From: Lichenostomus cassidix | Taxonomy: Eukaryota; Chordata; Aves; Passeriformes; Meliphagidae | NCBI GenBank assembly: GCA_008360975.2 | Contig: CM039182.1 | Coordinates: 147,254,656 to 147,318,655, forward strand | Direction: 5' to 3' | Length of the DNA stretch: 64,000 nt | In this document: positions 51,503 to 62,900 of the stretch, piece after piece | Position numbering within the stretch: the first letter of the stretch is position 1 | How the letters are laid out: every line of letters begins with the position of its first letter | The notes under the pieces: model-generated | Database searches by the model: none | Seen by the model: the letters and a program-made list of their open reading frames with translations, nothing else | What the model was told of the DNA's origin: nothing | Translations under genes and position numbers: made by a program

Positions 51503-51968
51503 TGGAGCAAGTCCAGAGAGAGAGCATGAAGTTCCTAAAGGTTCTGGAGCATCTCCCCTCTGAAGACAGGCTGAGAAAGTTGGGGCTGTTCAGCCTGGAG
51601 AAGAGAAGGTTGAGTGGAGACCTCACAGCACATTTCAGTACCTGAAGGGGCTTCAGGGAAGCTGGAAAAGACTCTTCATCAGGATCTGTGGTGATAGGAC
51701 AAAGAGCATGGGGGTCAAACTGAGAGAGCGGAAATTTAGATTAGATATATAGAAAAAATTCTTGACTGTGAGGGTGCTGAGGCCCTGGCACAAGTTGCCA
51801 AGAGAAGCTGTGGCTGCCCCATCCCTGGAAGTGTTCAAGGACAGGTTAGATGGGGCTCTGAGCAACCTGGTGTGGTGGAAGGTGTCCCTGACCGTGGCAG
51901 GGGGGTTGGAATGAGATGAGCTTTAAATTCCCTTCCAACCCAAACCATTCCATGCTCCTATGATTCCA
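51503..51968 (+). repeat. CR1 LINE, 5'-truncated, in last TRAPPC9 intron
   Basis: A roughly 465-base copy antisense to TRAPPC9. It carries 'gagcatctcccctctgaaga', 'gttcagcctggagaagagaa', 'ggtgctgaggccctggcaca', 'ctgtggctgccccatccctg' and the tail 'aaccattccatgctcctatg'. It is among the least diverged copies in the window. Confidence 0.95.
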
Positions 51969-52532
51969 AATCACAGCTCCTGCACAGGGCCCTGGCTGTT
52001 CACCAGCAGCCACATCCTCAGAGCTGGAGAGCCCAGGCTCCCTTTGGTTTGGGCACTGAGCACTTCTGCTGACCTACAGCAAACTCATCAGCATCGTGTC
52101 ATCCACGTGAATGATCAGAGCAGCCACAGCTGTTCCCCTGACCCTGTCCTTGGTATCTCCCCTCCTCGCTGGTACAAGTTCTTGCCCTCTGGCACTGCGT
52201 CTGGACATGCAGAACAACATCAAACCATGTCCCCTCTTGCTTCCTTCCCCTTCTCCCAGGGCTGCCTGGCTGATTTCTGCCTCACTGGACTTGCATGCAG
52301 AGGAGGACAGCAGCAGGCATGAATGACAGCAGTAGGTGCAGACAAACAGCAAATGAAGCCTCCTCAGGACCCTTAGCTTTTTCAAGGGTCCATTTTCCAT
52401 TTCCCAGTCCATTTTTCCTTATCTCACTACACCATGAAGGAGTATCTGTAACAGCCCACATCACAGCCCTTGATGAGCAGCAAAGTGGCTTCAGGCTCCT
52501 TCCTGACATCACATTCATGGTTTGGGCTCTGC

Positions 52533-52568
52533 TGTTGTGGGCAGAATCTCTGTTGTGGGCAGAATCTG
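52533..52568 (+). repeat. 18 bp tandem duplication at the edge of repeat copy A
   Basis: 'tgttgtgggcagaatct' followed by C, then repeated once and followed by G. The second unit overlaps the left end of copy A of the dispersed repeat, so it may have formed during or after that insertion. Confidence 0.9.
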
Positions 52569-52690
52569 GTCCAGTATCTCAACTTTTGTTTATAAAAAAG
52601 AGAAACTGCTTCTCTTTCATCTCACTCAGCCATTAACTTTGGTTTTTTAACCAGCATCTGTCTGACTTTTGGCCAAACTCAGAGCATAAC
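52563..52690 (+). repeat. Unnamed dispersed repeat, copy A
   Basis: A roughly 128-base segment running from 'gaatctggtccagtatctc' to 'ccaaactcagagcataac' that recurs at 55054-55189 in the same orientation. Alignment by eye shows most positions identical with a few small indels and substitutions in the middle. Similarity stops sharply at both ends. I do not recognise the family. It could be an LTR or SINE fragment, or a local duplication. Confidence 0.85.
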
Positions 52691-55053
52691 TACCATCACT
52701 GTATCAACACTTGTGGTTTGGAGAAGAAACAGGGAAGTAAAAGGAGCTTGAAACCTTCTCCCTGCTGAGGTGCAGGTGGCTCTGCAGAAGTTACAAGTTG
52801 TTTCCTTCAAAACAGGAACCAGCTTTGGAAAGCAAGGCTGCCTCTCCAGTGGGGCTGCCTACAAACATTCCCAAAAGAGCAGACATTGAGCAGCAGCAGT
52901 CAGGTCAGTAGAGAGTCACATCCACATGACTAATTTGGAGGTTAAACCACCTACATTTAGGTGTCTCTCTGCACATGAGGTCTCCAAGCTCCTACTAAAG
53001 AAGGAAGATACCTAGTGAATGCAGACAGTGCAGCAAACACAGAATGGTCTCTCTGGGCAGCCCTACAGAGCCAGAACAGAGTTACCTAAACAAAGGCAAT
53101 GGAATGGCCTAAGGCACTGAGATGTCTGCACAGGACAGGGAAGATGCCCAGGATTTGTGTTGTCCTTCAGTCCAGCAGCTCTGGTAGTGTCACTGCCCAG
53201 ATCTGTATGTTGTGCCAGCCTGGGATGCTGTTGAATCATTCATCAGGATGCTGACATTCCTGAGTCAAGGCAGAGTTAAAACAGGTTTTACTAAAATCCC
53301 ACAGAACCATGGAAACCAAAGATGGGAAAACTGTACCCCAGAAAACAATGGCTGAAAATCAAGGAAAAAATGTCCACATTACTCCTTTGTTCCACCAAGA
53401 CAGAAGAAAAATTAAGTTTCTAGCTGCATCCTAATCCTTCCCTGATTTAGGCTACCATGTGGGACTGCGATTGCTTAGAACTAATTACTACTTATTTATA
53501 CTGCTGTAGTACTTAGGGAGCTCAGTCGGAGATTAGGGCTGGTGCCAACTCCTGCTCACTGCCCCAAAGAGTTTACAGTATGAATAAAGCAGTGCCAAGA
53601 AAAATAATTTGTTCCAGATGGGCCACAGAGGACCTGCCAGAAGTAAGCAAATGTTCACCATGGCTTCTGAGCTGATTCAAAATGACCATCTACTAATGAA
53701 TTTCTCCTCATCTCCCACTACCCATCGCTTGAGTTTGTGCATGGTAAAAAATCCTGCTGGAGAATAAGAAATGGCACAAGCAGGGACAACAAGGGAGGAT
53801 GAATTGCTGCAAGTTACAGAAGTCTCCACAGAAGACAATATTTTTGGTTTTAATTTGGCAGAAAGCAACTCTGTGTGATCAACTAATTGGTCAACAAAAA
53901 ACATTGGTAAGAACTAAAATCTTTTAATAATACAGTGAAAGATAAACTTTATGTTGGGAAGCAAGATAAAAAAATAAATCAATGCACTGTATTTTAATGG
54001 GTACGTTCCATCATGTTAACTCATATTTCAAAATCACCCACCGAACAAAAACTGTAAAATATTTAAATCATAATGGAGAAAGTCACTTTTTTCTGTCAAA
54101 TACAGACAGAGAAAAGTAAGGCTAGCCAAATTAGAAGTTGTGCTTAAAAATAAAGATTTTACTTAATTTAAAATGCATGGAAATAGCTCAATACCCTTTA
54201 AAATTTTCCAGAAAAGACTTTGCTTTTTGAAGCAGCATATCTCAGCAGAGATTTTGTGACACAAACCCAGGCTGCTGCATTGAACTGAGGTAAAAGCACA
54301 AAGAGGTGAATAAGCATCATTACATTACTTCCAAGATAGATCTTTTAACCTGGACTTCAAGCCACAAAAAAGAGAAATACAAAATTGTGTGACTTTTACC
54401 CTTTCAATGATTTATATTCACACTGCGAAGAAGCATGTGCATCCTGAAAATTCCTGTATATATCCTGTCTTCCAGGCAGCAGCAGAAACTGCTTTGAAAC
54501 TTTTTAGTCTGGAATCAAAAATAACTGAATTTTTGAGCATAAGACTTAATATGAAACAAACATTTAGGAAGACAGAGGGATCTGTTGGGTTTTTTGGTAC
54601 CAATAATGAAGTTTCTGCATGACAACAGAGAATTTTCAGGGTGTGAGAAGTGTCTGCCCTTGCTGTAACACCTGATGCTCCCACTCGCTCTTGACCACGC
54701 ACCAGTGATGCTCCAAACCATCCTTGGCTCTCCATCCTTCCTCCCACCCAGCCCAGCCCTGCAATAAATCATGTCAGCACCTCTGTGCCAGTGGCAGTGT
54801 CAAGTCAGCCCAATTAACTTCAACTGCTGACCAATGCAGTTTTTGCTAAACTGGACAACTTAAAAACAAGTGTTTGCAGCATCTCTGGGTCTGCTGGGGG
54901 AGAGGGGAGCACCTTTCACAAGCAGCTGAGAAAGGGCAGAACCTCAAGCCTCCTCCATTACAGAAGAAAAATAATCAAGTCCCCATGACCTCAGGTTAAA
55001 AAAATTATTTTTAAACACTTCCACACAGCAGCACAGAGTTGAAAACCAACAGG

Positions 55054-55189
55054 GAATCTGGTCCAGTATCTCAACTTCTGTTTAGAAAAAAGAGAAAATC
55101 TGGTTCTCTTTCATCTCACCCAACCATGAACATCTTTGTTTTTTTTAACCAGCATCTGTCTGACTTTTGGCCAAACTCAGAGCATAACC
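55054..55189 (+). repeat. Unnamed dispersed repeat, copy B
   Basis: Partner of the 52563-52690 copy about 2.4 kb away in the same TRAPPC9 intron and orientation. Differs mainly by an expanded T8 tract in the middle and a few substitutions. The flanks ('aaccaacagg' before, 'cacaattctg' after) are unrelated to the flanks of copy A. Confidence 0.85.
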
Positions 55190-56923
55190 ACAATTCTGAG
55201 CATGGTGGTTCTTCCCTGAAGCATCAAATATACAAACCAGGACTTCCCCCTTGCCCCCCAGACAGGTGGAACTTTCTGAAACCTATCTGCTATTACTAAA
55301 TTAGTTATTATGAGGGAAGAAAGGGCCTTTGACAGCATTAGATGCACTGAAGGATTTTCTTCCATGCTCAGGGCTCTGTGCCCCAAAGAAACATGACCAA
55401 GCATTTTCCCTAGGATCCTGTGTAGCACCAACACCACACACTGAAATGCAACACTTCTTGTATGAGAGTCTACATTTTCTTCATTTCACCTTTTTAAATG
55501 GAAAGGAGGACGAGCAGCAGCAAACAATTCTATTTTTAACTTCCTGGGGATTGTGTTTACAGGAGAAATGTCAAAATACTGAGAAAGGGGCAAAAGCAGG
55601 GACCATAACATATGAGAAGGCTGCCTGGGCAGGCACCAGAGATGTGACCTCCTGACTCCCTGCCCCGTAGGAGACTCAATCAGAAGGTAAGAATACATCA
55701 CACTGACATCTCCCTTTTCCCTCATTAGCCTGGAGGGTCAGGCCCTTTGGCAGCTGGGCATCCAAACACCACCACTCTGATTAAAAACTCCACATTGTCA
55801 GAAACAGAGTCAAGGAAAGCCATCTCTGGATGATTTCTGTTGACATATTTCAATTATTCAGCTATAAGAATGCAGTTAGCCCCCATTAAAATTCAAGTTG
55901 ATGGTACATTTCATGCTCATTAGCTTTCAGAAATATTTTCTTCTGTGATGCGTAATTGTAAAATACACATGGTGATTATCCCTGTGGTTAACCTTTAATT
56001 TCTTTCTAACTAAAGTTCGCTTATATATTTAATTTTGACAGGTACATTTTATTGCCAATCCGAAGAACTGACCTAAGCAAAGTTCCTAAGCACTATCCTA
56101 AACATTCACCCCCTTCTTCATGTTTATTTCATGAGTTACCAGAAATGCTGTTCATTCCACTCTGCAGCATTGTCTGCAAGTTTTCATTCCAGGCATTTTG
56201 TTGTTGCATTTTTGGGAAGGAAGGATGTGGGAGAGAGTAGCATTATCTATATTTTCAGTGTCTTGCCTTAGAAGAAAAAGGCTTCTAGACCTGAATTTTC
56301 TAAAGAATTTGAGAGGAAAATCATAATCTCAATTGTTTTTAAAAAGGGGCTCTTTTTTTCTTTTGCCTCATTTTAAGCATATCTTTATGGTTTTATAACA
56401 GTATGCTAAGCATCCAGGAAATGAACCAGCTCATCAGACTGGCCATTAATGTTGAGCATTTTCTTTTTTCAGTCTGTTGCATTTCCTCAGGACCTGACTA
56501 AAACTGATTTGCTGAGTTCCTTGGCTCAGCCTGGGGAATATTTCTTATGGACTAAAGTAAAAAAGAAAAGTTATTTAAAATCTATTACTGCAGGCTGCAG
56601 TGGGTGACTCAAGGGACTGGCAATATGGTATTGAACATTCAATCTAGGGTTACCCACTCACATTCTGTCACATCTGGAGTGACCAGAAGTTGCTGCCTCT
56701 GATAATTCAGTAGTGGTTTACACGATAGGAAATTGCAGCCTTAAATCAATTCAGGGAGATGTTTCTAGATGAACCTAGCAGCACTGTTTGCAATAGCTGC
56801 CATAATTATGGGGCTTTCCAAAACCTGCTCTGCCTTAAAATGCACAATAGAGTAATGAAGCCCCTGAAATGAAAGCAAATGCACATCATTCAAAATCCTG
56901 ATACATGAGCTAAAGCAACTCAC

Positions 56924-57147
56924 AGAATCGATGTAGAAGGTGTTGGAGCCCACAAAGGTGATGGCATCCTGCAGGTCATAGTTGTGCACCCCGTTCTGGT
57001 AGTCCTGGTAGGGCATCATGGTGAGAGCAAAGGGCCCCACGCTGTGCTTGCTGCGGTTGGTCAGCTTCACCTGCAAGGGGACAGGGTCTCCAACCTGGCA
57101 GGTCACCACAATGTCACAGTCACACACCTTGCCATCAACCAGGATGT
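56924..57147 (-). CDS. TRAPPC9: TRAPPC9 penultimate coding exon
   Basis: A 224-base internal exon on the minus strand. It opens with two bases completing a codon from an exon outside the window, then carries 74 full codons. The reading is [14 protein letters not shown], then [17 protein letters not shown], then [15 protein letters not shown], ending [12 protein letters not shown] recognise this as the C-terminal region of vertebrate TRAPPC9 from the conserved [20 protein letters not shown] and NGVHNYDL blocks. The acceptor is a pyrimidine-rich tract ending TTTGCAG just above 57147; the donor at 56923 downward is GTGAGT. The exon ends in phase 0, matching the next exon. The alternating hydrophobic pattern suits the beta-sandwich (Ig-like) architecture proposed for the Trs120/TRAPPC9 C-terminus; that is inference. 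The open frame continues past the donor, but the residues there lose all resemblance to TRAPPC9, which fixes the exon end. Confidence 0.93.
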
Positions 57148-58668
57148 CTGCAAATCAAAGGAAACAAGTCCTCATTAGGTTGGGCAGCTGTTTCAGAAAG
57201 TTCATTAATCTTGACAGGAGACTCAACAAGAAAAAGGTAACCTCAACGAAACCAAGAGAGTGGGATGGTTAATTTTGGGAAAGAAAACCCAATGCTGTGC
57301 TGTTGTTTAGGACACCTACTTGAAAAAAACTAGTTCATGAGGGCCTGATATCTGTCCACAGCTGTTAAAAGAGCTATGAAAAAAAACCCAATTATGGTCT
57401 ACACACAGGCACCAAAAGATATTTTTTCAACTTCCTCCCTTGAAGGCCAAAGCCACAGACAATTTCTCATGGTTCTGCAAATCAACAGCATCAGGTGAAG
57501 GGAAATGCAAACAGGAACCATCAGTACAAGAGCAGCTAGAGAGATGCAGGGCTGGAGGCTCATGTTCACGTGTTAGAGTCAGAATAAATCCTTCTGTATG
57601 GAGGAAAGCTTTTGGAGCACGACAGACACTGGCAGAATTTGCAATGTAACACATACATGAAAGTCCAGATTATGAGGAAAAAAGGGATTTTAAAATTATA
57701 CTTGAGTACTACAAGCTTGTTCACTCTTTGCACTTTAAATCATTCTTGGATTTCTATTTTTAACTTTCTACTTTTCTTTCCCTTACTGGGACAGCAGAAA
57801 ATATAAAGCCTCTAAATTGGCTACTGCTGGGACAATGACAGCCAGAGTAATGTGTCCATTAACCTTGCCCATTTGCTTATACAGAACCAAAATGTTTCAT
57901 TACCAACACACTATGAAATTGCCAGTCCAATTCCCTGCTCTGAAAGGATTCCCAGTTGAGCAGTATTACTGTATTTTTCAGAGCAGGGTTATCTCCAATG
58001 CACTATTAATACAGGAACATTTCTATTTCACTATGGGTTCATGTTCAGAGATAAGAGAAAGCCCTGGGCACATGTAAGAAAGCATCCTTTGTGTGAATAC
58101 CTATCCCCACAATCTCATATGCCCGTGAGGCATTTCCATCACTCCAGCTCCTCCTCGGTTGCTTGCCTTTTGACATACATCATATTATTCCTCTGCATTG
58201 GATTTACATTAGTAATATTCCCTCTTCAAGGAAAGACACTATTTTTATGCTTCAGGAGTTTTCACAGAAAAAAAAAATTACACCAAAGTGATTTTTTGTA
58301 ACTTAGTTTTGTTTTGTTGCCTTAGACAAAAAGTACAAAATGATGCATGTTCTTGTGATGCCCTTTAGCCTGGCAAACTGAACAAGCCTCAAAGCAGCCA
58401 CTGGAAAAAAATAAACAAAAGCTATTGCCAAAGAAGAAATAAGTTCAGAAAGGAACATTTATTCCAGAGGTCAGGTCAGCAAAGCTGAGATGCCCAGATG
58501 AAAACCCCTCCTTGACCAAAGCTGCCCAAATGCAGCAGCAAGTATATACAAGCAGACACAAGAGGTATGGCAAAAAGAGCACAAAAAATCCCTTCAGTGT
58601 TCAAGCTGAAGCTATTCAAAACCAGTGTCAGTGCCCCAGCTGGAACAGCCCCTATTCCAAAACTTTCC

Positions 58669-58693
58669 TTTTTTTTTTTTTTTTTTTTTTTTT
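58669..58693 (+). repeat. T25 homopolymer
   Basis: Twenty-five thymines just upstream of a plus-strand CR1 copy in the TRAPPC9 intron. On the transcript (minus) strand this is a poly(A) run. Confidence 0.98.
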
Positions 58694-58699
58694 ACAATT

Positions 58700-59212
58700 A
58701 GAGCACTGATGAGGTGTGCTGTGTCCAGTTCTGTGCTCCTCAATACAAGAGACATGGACACACTGGAGAGACTCCAGTGCAGGGTCAGGAAGAGGATTAA
58801 GGGACTGGAGAAGCATCTCTCCCATGAGGACAGGATGTGAGAACTGTTCAGCCTGTTCAGCCTGGAGAAGACTCCAGGGGATCCCAACTATGTAGATGAA
58901 CGCCTGGAGGGAAGCTGCAAAGAGGACAGAGCCATTTTCACTGGTGCCTGGTGACAGGATCAGAAGCAATGTGCCCACACTGAAACACAGGAGCTTCCCT
59001 CTGAACATCAGGAAATGCTTTTTTCACTGTGAAGATGACCCAGTGCTGGCACAGGTTGCCCAGGGATGTTGTGGAGTCTCCATCCTTGGAGAAACTCAAA
59101 AGCCATCTGGCCATGGTCCTTGCAAGTGGCTTGAGGTGGCCCTGCTTGGACAGGGGAAGGATCCCATAGTCTCCAGAGCTCCTTGCCAATCTCTGTGATT
59201 CTCTGAAAGGAA
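58700..59212 (+). repeat. CR1 LINE, 5'-truncated, in upstream TRAPPC9 intron
   Basis: Contains 'ctgtgtccagttctgtgctc', 'ggagagactccagtgcaggg', 'cagcctggagaagactccag', 'ctgaacatcaggaaatgctt', 'caggttgcccagggatgttg' and a tail near 'ctctgtgattctctg'. The triplicate-looking 'gttcagcctgttcagcctgg' is a small internal duplication. Directly preceded by T25. Confidence 0.93.
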
Positions 59213-59926
59213 GTGATAATCACCACTGCATTTTAGGGTAGGGCTAGAAAACCTTTTTAGCATTGGATTTCTTTTGCAACAGAGCACTCTAATGCCATGG
59301 GCTCTCCTGCCCAACATGATCAAATTGCTTCTTGCAGTATTGCCCTAAGATCATGGAGGTGAAGCAGTGGTTATATTGGTATCCCATCATCAGGGATTAA
59401 CTGACTTGAAACTTTCAAAACACAAAGAATGTGTATCTGTGGAGAACCTTTATGCTTCCCAGCCTCCTGACACAGAGCTGAAGTCCAGTTGCTCCCTTCA
59501 AAAGCAATGCATTTATATCAATTCATTACTTTATGTGAGTTTATGTTTTCCAGCTTCTTCTGCAAGGTGACTCCTTTCACTAACTAAAAAGAAAAAAAAA
59601 ACCCCACATTTATTCCTGCTTCCTCCATGCAGTGGGTTTTCCAGCTGCACAGAGGGTTAGATCCCCAGGCCAGCACAAACCTTTGGAAATACTCCCTAAG
59701 CTTAGTGGATGAATCTATATTTTCAAGCTGCTCATCAGCTTGCCTTTTAGCTTCAATGGTCTGCTGTAGGAATTGTAAATGAACCCTTTGCCCTCCATCT
59801 CTACCTTGGTATCTAATAATAGCTCAGAGCATTTATTTCTAATATCTTCATGAGAAAATAGAAAATCCAAACAAAAGGGAAGCAATTAAGTCTGGCTCAA
59901 CCAGATTAATTTTCTTTCGCATTCCC

Positions 59927-59940
59927 AAAAAAAAAAAAAA
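59927..59940 (+). repeat. A14 homopolymer
   Basis: Fourteen adenines within the upstream TRAPPC9 intron. No associated element recognised. Confidence 0.95.
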
Positions 59941-59966
59941 TTCAATTCATTGAGATTGATTTAAAA

Positions 59967-59979
59967 GTGTGTGTGTGTG
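59967..59979 (+). repeat. Short (GT)n run
   Basis: Six to seven GT units in the upstream TRAPPC9 intron. Confidence 0.85.
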
Positions 59980-62900
59980 CACAGGTTTGTGTACATATTG
60001 AGAGATAATTTCCTTCCTTCCCAGAACACACTTCCCTCCTGCAGTACCAGAGCCAAGGATCTCAATGAGATGTCAGATGAGAAAGCACACATGGCTGGCG
60101 TGCAAAATACTATGGAAAGGAGTGTTTAAAAACAGCCCCCTTTCATCAGAGAGAACAGCTTGGTTTGACAGGCAGCTTTACTCCCTTCCTGACACAGAAA
60201 ACATCTCACGGACCATACGGATTTGCTTTAATATTTTCATCCCTGAGCAGAGGAAAAGCCATGTGCACAGGGTCCCATTTCTGCAGATTCAGCTCACTCA
60301 CACAGATGGCATATAAAAGCTGAGACTGCTCACACCACTGCTGTGAGAGTGAATCATTATTGGCTTCAGAATACAGGAGCTCTGAATCAGAAGATGCAGT
60401 CACTAGCACAGAAGACAGTCGTGGCTGTATCTCCATCCTACAAAGATTCAGATACGAGAGAAACAGCACTTCAGAAAATTAGAAGGACCAAGTTTAATTC
60501 AAACAACATATATAAATTGCATTTCAAAAGTGGGAGCATAAAATCTGGCTGACAGAAGGGAAAAAAAAAAGCATAAAGACCTAGCAATTTCCCAATCTCC
60601 TTCTAATTAAAAGTTAAATAATTTTTGAAGTAATGTAATAGCTAACAGAATGCTGTCCTCCCCACCCCCTTTCCTGTTCATTTACCTACAGTGCCCACTG
60701 TGTTGGCATCCTTGGGTGCCAAAATTACCCTGCAATGCCTGACAGCCATGAAAAAAGGACAGACGCTGTCTGTGACACACATTAATGAACAGCCACAGGG
60801 CCACTCTGTTTTCTCTCTAGGACCTTCCCTGAGTGATTATTGTATCAAGGGAGAAAATGTTATCCAACACATTTTGGAAGGCAGAGGATGAAGCTGATAC
60901 AACCACTGAGAAGGGTGATTGGAAAGCCTTGCTTTTTCACTGAGAGCCTTTGCCAAGCCTTTTAGGATCTCTGTGAATTAATCTTTAAGATGGAAAAACT
61001 ACTTTATGGCTCAGCTGATGGGTGATGCTTATTGACACCACAGGAAGTCTGTGAGAGACCATTATGTGAAAATAATACATCAGTATTCCTATAATGTCTT
61101 TATTTCAGAATCTCAGAACTCTCAAGAAAAGGGAATGAATGTTACTAACAGGAAGACAATGACTATTCCACAAGAAAAACATCATTTACCATCACCTGCC
61201 AGGTGCACTTCTGCCTACATCACCCAAAGGAGCCACTTGGAAATGAGTATCAACATTAATAACATTTTGTGTTATTTATTCTGCTCATATAACACCCAGT
61301 AAGCTGTTCTTGCTACTTTGTCAAGTTTCCATGCAAGAACTCACAACTCATTGGTCCCTCTGCATGTCAAGAGTCCTGAGTCATGGCTAATTGCATTTTC
61401 ACACCCAAGTCCCTCTTTGCCACTGTCAAAGTTTAATTTTAGAAAGCTGCACACAAATACATTTAATCTCTGTGGAAATGCACATTCCAGCAATGTTTTC
61501 TCTCCTCACTCATTTCTGAGCTGATTTTAAAAAACTGCTGCAGAGAAAGGCAGGGTGGTTCTGCTTGTCTTTCAAGGGAGGGAATGGAGAGATTCCCATT
61601 GGATATTTCCTTTCTAACTGGATGCTGAATCCCCACCTGATGCACATGCAATGCCCTCTGCCATCCTCTGCAGCTGGGAATTTGGTCCAAGACTTTGAGC
61701 AAACACATCACAGAGAAATGGCTTTGCACAAGCAAGTTGGCCAAAAAACTCAAGGCATGAGATGCCTAGATGAGTAAATACCTCTCTCATACAAGGTAGA
61801 AGAGACTTTAAAACCAGAAAAGCAATTCTTGCCTGACTTCACAGTAAGAGTTAGGGTACTCTGACAATCAACCATGCTATGCTGTTAGAATTGTTACAAA
61901 ATACTAATTTTATTCATCTTGGTCTGTGAACCAGGAGAGCCAAGGGCTGGGGACGGGAGAGGAGCAGCAGCATCACTGACATCTCTAGTTAATATCCATC
62001 AGGTACTTAGCTGGAGGAAAGCCAAAAACCCAGAGCCCAAGCCAGAGTTGCTGCAATGAAGGTCTCACATAATGATTCAGTTTTTCTGTGTTCAAAAAAT
62101 CTAAAGTGCTGATTAAAATGTTTGCCCAGGCCAGGTTTGCTTCTAATTGCCCTAAAAGAGCATGGAAAGGGCCAGCCATGGTGTCTGGAACATCTTTTTT
62201 TTTCCTTGTCCTTTTTTGCAAGAGTGTTTGTTCAGGATTTTGCAAGGAAATTAACAATGAAAAGGGAATTATTTCTGAAATAATTTATCCAGAAATATAT
62301 TGAACAATTATGTCCATTTTTGATCTTACATTTTATGCAGGTGGAAGAAAAGATCAGAAAGGAGGAAAAAACCCTGTACTACAGGCAAGCTCTCTGTACA
62401 GAGCAAGCTGATCCTGCCTGTCTCCAAACAAGCAAGTTTCCCATGCCCCCCTCTTGCTCCTTGTCAAGTCAGCAATAGTTTTATCAGCCTGGTTTTTGGG
62501 GCTGCTTAGAGGAGCAGGTGACATGTGGCATTCTGTTGAGACAACAGGATCCTTGGATTTTCCTGTGTGCCTCCTCTAAAATGTGAACCTAAACACTGTT
62601 TCTGTTTCGCCTCTCTGCATTTGTTCTCCCTAATGCAGACCAGTTTCCTTTCATTTTCCAAACTGTTCCTGCAAATTATTTGCACACAGAGATGCAGCAT
62701 CTGTTTGTCCATGATGAGGTCCTGCAGTACTTTCAGAGTTGAATAAATCCATACAAAAGGTATTGCTATGAATATAAAAACTGAGTTCCCTTTCACTCTC
62801 ATCAGGAAAACACTTAATTGTTATTTAATAACACAACACCCTCCTAGATACTTGTATTAAACCTTTTGTCTGTGATTTGGACCTGCTCCTCACACCAAAC

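Larger units (their letters stand above)
49802..56923 (-). other. TRAPPC9: Last intron of TRAPPC9
   Basis: A 7.1 kb phase-0 intron with donor GTGAGT (56918-56923) and acceptor ...CTTTGCCAG (from 49802). It contains one CR1 fragment (51503-51968), two copies of an unnamed roughly 130-base repeat (52563-52690 and 55054-55189), an 18-base tandem duplication (52533-52568), and otherwise unremarkable AT-rich sequence. The part at 55840-56060 is AT-rich, repeat-free and dense in homeodomain-like ATTA cores. I see no other exon in it. Confidence 0.85.
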
